Assembly: GCA_016808115.1 (NCBI GenBank)
Contig: JAEQBH010003859.1
Coordinates: 1-64,000 of the forward strand
Source: Tetrastigma voinierianum
Lineage: Eukaryota; Streptophyta; Magnoliopsida; Vitales; Vitaceae
Length of the DNA: 64,000 bases
Direction: 5' to 3'
Shown one piece after another: positions 58,640 through 64,000 of the stretch; within the stretch, counting starts at the first letter, position 1; every line of letters starts with the position of its first letter. Both the position numbers and the translations under genes were made by a program. The notes under the pieces were generated by a model, which saw only the letters and a program-made list of their open reading frames with translations, was not told where the DNA came from and made no database searches.

Positions 58640-59300
58640 ACACCTTCTCGCGAAATGCAAGTGCTTGTTCAACACCCTGGGACTGATATTGTTTCCCCTG
58701 GCCCATGTTAGGGTAAGGAGAAACAACCGCTCAGATAAGTCCTACTAACGATCAATGTGGTGTCCTATAACTCCGGATTCCCGCCTAAGGGTAATCTCGC
58801 CTATATGTCCAGCTAATGGCAATGGAAACATCGCTTCACCTGGACAAGGAGCCCCGGGAAGTGTGTCCCACTAACGATCGACCTCGTCGAGCCCCGATAG
58901 TCGCGCCTTGTCCCCGAGGTCCCGGCATTGCGCCTTCGCCCTTTCCCGAACTAAGATGATCATCTCCTTCCTCTTAACTAGCACTCCATCTCTGATGCTC
59001 GTGTGTCCTCTAGTTATCTTCCAATGGCCAAGGATGTCTTGACCATCGAGTCCCCTCCTCCCATGTATGTCGGAGGATGATATGCCTGAAACCCCTGGAG
59101 GTTACTCATCCCTCCATGGCAAACCATTGCACTAGTTCGTGCAAGCAGCTTAATTTAATTTCCCTACAACAATAATGGAAACCGGCAAAGGCCTATACCT
59201 CTATAAAGGCCTCGCTGGGCCAAACACGTGGTGGTCGATCATTTTCCCGTGAACTGACCTCTACATCCTGTGTTCTCGACTTCACATCATCTACACAAGT
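58640..59300 (-). pseudogene. F1-IV gag remnants, degenerate
   Basis: Homologous to 52790-53480 of copy III in order, but no clear CCHC frame survives. Confidence 0.6.
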
Positions 59301-59697
59301 TAAGATAGCAATTTGAGCTCTACATCCTTGCCTGCAGAAGCTTTGCCATACTGGATTGAATGTGATTTGAGGATCTCTTTTCATTTATCTAAGTAATGGT
59401 GTATTAACCACTAATAAATAACCATTCACCTCGTAATCCTTATTAGTTTCCAAACTAGTTAGTTTGTAACATAGTGCCTCGATTTCTATGCATTCATATT
59501 GCATATATTCACCTGACGGTGTCATGGACATATTAAGTTATCAATCAGTACACACAATGCATTAATTTCTACCCATTCTATAATCCTAGATGTTCCTTTA
59601 CATACCCTAACTCTTGATATCAGCCTTGACCGTAATAACTAAAGCACTTATGGATGCGCTGGGCTCCTGGGTATTAGTTTTACAGCTCACGTGCAAT

Positions 59698-61337
59698 TGC
59701 GCTGAATCCGAGGGTCCGGGTTAACAGCCATTCTTACGGAGTGCAGTAGTTTGGTGACCCGATACTACATTGTTACATTGTCCTATTTATCGGGATCCAT
59801 GTTTTTCACAAAATCGAAGCTGAGGAATCTCTATTTGTTAAGAGCTCCACCCAGCGTACAACTATATAGGTGCTGATATAACCCGTCAGGGTCTCGGATG
59901 AAATGTTGACCACCACGGGGTCCATCACCATCTCATATCTGTATACATCAACTGCGGGACATTCATTCACATTTAAATCTAAAATGAAAATAAAACCTTA
60001 GTACAGTATGTATGAGTCCAATCACGGCCTTCTTATATTACATACCCGACTATTTATCACCGATAATCCAAGCAATTTTATAAAAATCATTTTATAACTA
60101 CTTTTTAAATGTTATAAGGCTATATGGCCTCATGCAATCACGACCTTGTGGGCCTTGTACTCACTGTATACATTCCTTGTAACTACTGAAAGAGGGTCCA
60201 CATTGGTGAGCAATGCCCATTAATTCTCCTGTAAAGACTCTCACCTAAATGCACATGCAATAGCAGCCATAGAAAATGTCAATCACATTCCATATAAATA
60301 ATGCAATTCTATATGGAATATTACGTGTCATGCATGAGATGAGACTCCTTACCCATAAACCCAAGTCTGACCTGACTCCCTCACACATGAAGATGCAGTG
60401 TAAAACTAGTCATTGTTGTTTCACCCGATGACTCGACCGATGGACAACCCTCCCGATGTTTATTCAATTTGCAAATCCGTGTTTTTTAGGTAGGTGGCGT
60501 GCTGAGGTCTCACGGTAGGCTTTGAGCAGCCTTCAGATGCTTTTCGCGAACTTTCATCGCTAGATACATATGTCTGCACGATCTACGCTTAAAACAAACC
60601 TAGAAATTGTGTGTGTTTTATACAACGTGGTTTTGATTTTTAGATTGTCCCATTTAGGGCTCCACACATTCGCTAAGAATATTTGAATAATGATACCATA
60701 CACCCACACACGACTGGCCCAGCGATGTGATCGTGCATATGAAATGCAATCATGCCATTTCATGATGTTAAATACCATTACTAATTATAAATTCAGATAA
60801 TTATATTTCTACATATAATTTCCCTTTATCACAATTTCCACATTAATACAGCAAACAAGTATATATAAACATAGTTTTACACAATAGCATGTTGTTATTT
60901 TCAACAGCCTTACCATAATAAGCTAGTCTCGGGCCTTGTCAGCAGGCACCTCTCGGTCCCTTCACGGCCATGAACCTTTTTGGTTCCATTCATCAACAAA
61001 TTACGGTGTCTAGTAGAACTCAACAAAACCCAGAAGACATCGATCCTGAGATTCTAGGCCAAACTTCAGCCCGGTCTGGAATGCCGGAACGATCCCAATC
61101 TTGGGACTAATGATCCAGTCGGTCTGACCCCGAAAAGCGCCGATGCCATTAAATAGCGCTAGGCTGAAAACTAATCAAAGTAAGGAAAGTCCCTACCCAC
61201 GGAGTTTGTGAGCTCCGAATTTTGGTACCTGCGTAGCTCTTGGTCGTCGAACCGACTTTCCTTTTGCTAAACGAAACCTCTTGTCAGTTTACCTGCATGA
61301 AGTCTTAGGGATAAGTGGAAACCCTTTTTTTTCCTTT

Positions 61338-61369
<32 letters not shown>

Positions 61370-61490
61370 TTCTCCCCCTGCTTTCCTTCTCTTTTTTATC
61401 TGATTTCTTCCACTTTTTTTTCCCTTTGTTTGGCTTTTCTTTTCCCTTTTTTTTTCTCTTTATTTTTTATTTTTTCTCTTCATTTCATTT
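59698..61490 (-). repeat. F1 gypsy 5' LTR, copy IV, truncated
   Basis: Starts near TTGCGCTGAATCCGAG, a decayed F1 terminus, and follows the F1 LTR for about 1.8 kb into its CT-rich tract. It extends about 450 bp further than the 5' LTRs of copies II and III, and the sequence beyond it is different. Confidence 0.8.
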
Positions 61491-61493
61491 TCC

Positions 61494-62018
61494 CTTCCCT
61501 ATCCACATTGGTACGATGTTGTCCATTTTAGGCTTAAGCCCTCATGGTTTTGTTTTTGGGCTTCTCCTCTAAAAGGCCTTATTCTAATTGGATGTTGTCC
61601 ATGCTTATAAACTCACAATTCTTCCCATTCTTGTCCGATGTGGGACTTTGGGTGCACACCCAACAATCCTCCCCTTACAAAGTTCCACCGAGCCTCCCCT
61701 TAAACCAAGATTTTTCTTGTCTTCATTGTGTTTTGGGCACATGCCTTATGTGAAGTACTACCTGTTAGGGGCTAACCACATCATTTTGTTTGACTTCAAT
61801 GCTCTTGGATTTAGATTAGATTTAGCTCTGATACTTGTTGGGTAACCTTGGACCTCCTCCTATTCTGGTATGATAATGTTGCTGGGCCTAAGCTCTTATG
61901 TTTGTTTTGGTCTCTTTTAACCCAAAAAGGCCTCAATTGAGTATAGTAAGTTGTAGCATAAACTCTGCTTGTTCCTATTTTCTAAGCGATGAGAGACTTT
62001 GAGCACTTTGACAATTAA
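61494..62018 (-). mobile_element. TRIM-like miniature LTR element
   Basis: Left LTR 61494-61665, ending TGCACACCCAACA. Next to it is a PPT (minus strand AAGGGGAGGAT, 61666-61676). The internal part is only about 170 bp. The primer site is 61825-61836 (minus strand AAGTATCAGAGC). The right LTR starts TGTTGGGTAACC at 61836 and runs to about 62018. The LTRs align along their length but have diverged, and the left one lacks its first 30 bp, probably lost at the junction with F1. Such a short internal region without genes is the definition of TRIM elements. Confidence 0.7.
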
Positions 62019-63095
62019 TAGATTTTAACATGATCGACAATATGCTCACTGTAATCTACAGAAGTATTGATACATATAATAATCAATAAATTAAAATGAT
62101 TAAGAAAGAGTACAATGATGAAACTTCAACAAAACATCTCAATTGTGGTCCCATTCTCAAGTAACATGTAAAAACCCTCAAAACAAGAAAAGGTTTAAAA
62201 TACATATCAATAAAGGCAAATTCATCAATTATCATATAAAAAAGCTTCTAGTTGGCGCTAATCCCTCAACCTTCATTAGTTGATGGGGAAACTCAATCCT
62301 CGATCTCATGAATGAAGTACAATATGATTGATTTTAAATTGTAACACGAACTAGGTGTAAAAGGATATCTATGGAAAGACATGACATTTAAATTATTTTA
62401 ATACTTGCCTCCGTTTGTAATGCGAAAAAGTACTAGGGAAAGAAAATAGAGAGAAAAAATGAAAGGAAAAAAAAAGTTAAAGAAAGTAAATTTTTTTTTT
62501 CCCTTGTTTGTTTGGTTATCCATGGAAAACCCAAGGAAAAAAGATAAGAAATTTATTTTCCCTTGTTTGGTTATCCATAAGAATTGAGAAAATAGAAGAA
62601 TTTACTTGTGTTGTGAACTATATAAACTTATTGATGTTTTGAAAATCTGCATTTTTTATAAAGCAGATATATATAATAATCATGGCAATGAAAATTCATA
62701 TTAAGATTTTGCTCAAAGTTTGTTCAAAATTCATATCAAGCTGTCTTCCATTCTTTACAAAATTAAGAAACGATCTGAAAGTATATGATGGAAATGGACT
62801 TTTAATTTCATCAGCAATCAATTTCTTTTCTTCATCTAGACTTCATTTTCCTCTTCTGAATCTTCCCAGATTCATCACCAGTTGAAATGAACAAATATCA
62901 AGCAAGAATCAGTTGCCCTAGAAAAAAATTCTCCTCGTATTTTCATATTTTCTTTCTCTAGACTCCCATCACTTACCCCCTTATCACCCAACATGGTTAC
63001 CAGCAAGCAAATGATGGTACCCAAACAACCATCAAAATGAATTTTCAGAAGATGAAGCTCACCCAGAACAAAATTTAATCTTTACTTTACAGATG
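62019..63095. other. AT-rich intergenic sequence, no gene assigned
   Basis: Low-complexity DNA. A direct repeat containing TTTCCCTTGTTTG and GGTTATCCAT lies at 62497-62524 and 62557-62578. A 67-codon open frame at 62682-62885 has no recognisable domain. Confidence 0.5.
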
Positions 63096-63109
63096 TGGCA
63101 TGTAGTGAT

Positions 63110-63151
63110 TTATATACACACTCTCACAGTCTCCTCCTCTCTTTCTCTCAC
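63110..63151 (+). promoter_or_regulatory. Possible plant core promoter: TATA box and CT-rich (Y) patch
   Basis: TTATATAC at 63110-63117 followed by a pyrimidine patch (63122-63151), the arrangement typical of plant core promoters. It lies just upstream of a less AT-rich, exon-like region. Confidence 0.35.
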
Positions 63152-63238
63152 TACAAACATTTTCACATCCATGAGAAGATCAAAACCTCAGCATATATAA
63201 TGTACATTGAACATATTCTAATAAGAAAGACGATAAGA

Positions 63239-63580
63239 TCAAAAGATAAAACCAAGAAAATGGATGGAAACATCAATGCCAACAGAGGCGGAGCTCGCTG
63301 CTGTGAGCAGCGTCACATTATGTTGGATGTGTTGGGAGCTTGCAGTCAAGAGGTCAGGAACTGGAGGGACGAAGTTGATGCTGTACCTGAAACTGGAGGT
63401 ACAAAGTGCAGAAAAAAAAACAACTAAGGCGTGTTGCAGAACACTGTACTTAGGAATTTTATTCCCAGGATTCAACATATTAAAAGGGTGACTCTGGAGC
63501 AGGAACAGCTGAGAGATGGAGAGAAAGTAATATGGATGAGAAGAGAAAATCTGTATCTTCAACATCAGCAAGGTCTGATT
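63239..63580. other. Possible exon or short transcript, unrecognised
   Basis: A balanced-composition stretch that contrasts with its AT-rich surroundings. It is open in several frames: plus 63264-63491 (75 codons, METSMPTEAELAAVSSVTLC), plus 63258-63427 (55 codons from an inner ATG) and minus 63239-63571 (110 codons). I cannot decide the strand and know no family for any of the three. A poly(A) run at 63411-63420 follows a possible splice-like CAG. Confidence 0.3.
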
Positions 63581-63595
63581 TTATAGGAACCCAGG

Positions 63596-64000
63596 TGTAA
63601 CACCTGGTTTGAAATTTGAAAATTTTTTGTTGGCCATTAAGGCTGGAATTAAATAAAATTGACTGTTAGCAATTGAATTCAAATAGCTGTTGTTAAAGAA
63701 CTGTTTTGATTTTACTGTGATTTCAAGCCATGAACCGTTTTGATTTTTAAACAGTTAAAAACCAAGGTTTTCATATAGGCAAAACAAAACAAAATTAATT
63801 TGAAGCAAAATCAAATGTGTCTCGTGGTATTCATGCGTAGGGGGGTAGATCCATCTATTTGCACTGAAATCAAGCTTTCGACCCATTTCTTGTGCAGGCG
63901 AGGCCTCCCCTCTTCTCAAGCCTTGTACAAACCCATAGATGGGTTTTAGTATATAAACCCAAAAAGGCTCTTGTATTTTTTCCATGTGGGACAAGATCTT
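63596..64000. repeat. Possible LTR-like sequence at window edge
   Basis: Starts TGTAACACC, a common plant LTR terminus, inside the palindrome CCAGGTGTAACACCTGG (63591-63607). It contains TATATAAAC at 63950 and a CCATGTGGGACAAGATCTT end that resembles LTR sequences. No partner LTR is in the window, so this is tentative. Confidence 0.3.

Larger units (their letters stand above)
55891..59697 (-). mobile_element. F1 gypsy internal region, copy IV, 3' truncated
   Basis: Begins inside the first copy of the duplicated integrase segment and continues to the primer-site region. It therefore lacks the integrase C-terminus, PPT and 3' LTR. Order: integrase 55891-56500, RNase H 56520-57300, RT 57300-57950, protease 58252-58630, gag 58640-59300, leader 59300-59697. 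Confidence 0.85.
48258..61490. repeat. Tandem segmental duplication, unit 3 fused to partial unit 4
   Basis: Unit 3 runs through F1 copy III, its truncated 5' LTR, the copia RT fragment and the first 180 bp of the F2 LTR. At about 55890 it jumps into the middle of an F1 integrase (copy IV). Relative to an unbroken array about 19 kb is missing. The array ends inside the 5' LTR of copy IV near 61490, where unrelated sequence begins. Confidence 0.8.

Noticed and set aside
62682..62885. 67-codon open frame in the right spacer
   Set aside because: AT-rich, no recognisable domain, no promoter or copy to test conservation.
1..64000. tRNA, rRNA or CRISPR loci
   Set aside because: tRNA-Met matches are only short primer sites next to LTRs; no cloverleaf, rRNA or spaced-repeat array was seen.

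Overview
This window is angiosperm nuclear DNA made almost entirely of retrotransposon wreckage. The evidence is Ty3/gypsy (chromovirus, Tekay-like) and Ty1/copia protein motifs, TG...CA long terminal repeats (LTRs), tRNA-Met primer-binding sites, an AT-rich background and no operon-like gene packing. I cannot name the species. No intact conserved host gene was recognised.

The main structure is a tandem array of a unit of about 24-25 kb. Unit 1 is 1-23398, unit 2 is 23399-48257, and unit 3 runs from 48258 and fuses at about 55890 with a fourth, partial copy that ends near 61490. In order, a complete unit holds: (a) gypsy family F1 on the minus strand, with LTRs of about 2.3 kb, whose right-hand LTR is cut off; (b) a plus-strand copia reverse transcriptase (RT) fragment; (c) gypsy family F2 on the minus strand, 9.2 kb in unit 2, inserted in the copia fragment with target-site duplication AGAGC; (d) the rest of the copia element with its polypurine tract (PPT) and LTR; (e) two direct copies (L1, L2) of an LTR-like unit of 1.2-1.4 kb that carries its own promoter, a coiled-coil open reading frame (ORF) of 164-171 aa and, at the end, a tRNA-Met primer-site-like sequence, with a minus-strand copia gag-protease fragment between them; and (f) an AT-rich spacer that leads into the next F1 LTR.

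Each unit has private damage. Unit 1 lost about 2 kb between F1 and F2, which left one chimeric LTR. Unit 2 lost 745 bp of the inner copia fragment at a TACA microhomology. Units 3 and 4 are fused by a deletion of about 19 kb. The pattern fits unequal recombination between two F1 copies followed by deletions.

Beyond 61490 the array stops. A small TRIM-like element (two LTRs around 170 bp) is followed by ordinary AT-rich sequence, a TATA/CT-rich promoter-like site with a short unrecognised exon-like region (63.1-63.6 kb), and the edge of another LTR-like sequence.

Almost all gypsy and copia coding sequence is frameshifted. Only the ORF at 44603-45097 is fully open and has homologous copies. 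The most unusual item is the L unit: a candidate LTR or pararetrovirus-like promoter segment with a protein-coding frame between its TATA box and its poly(A) signal.
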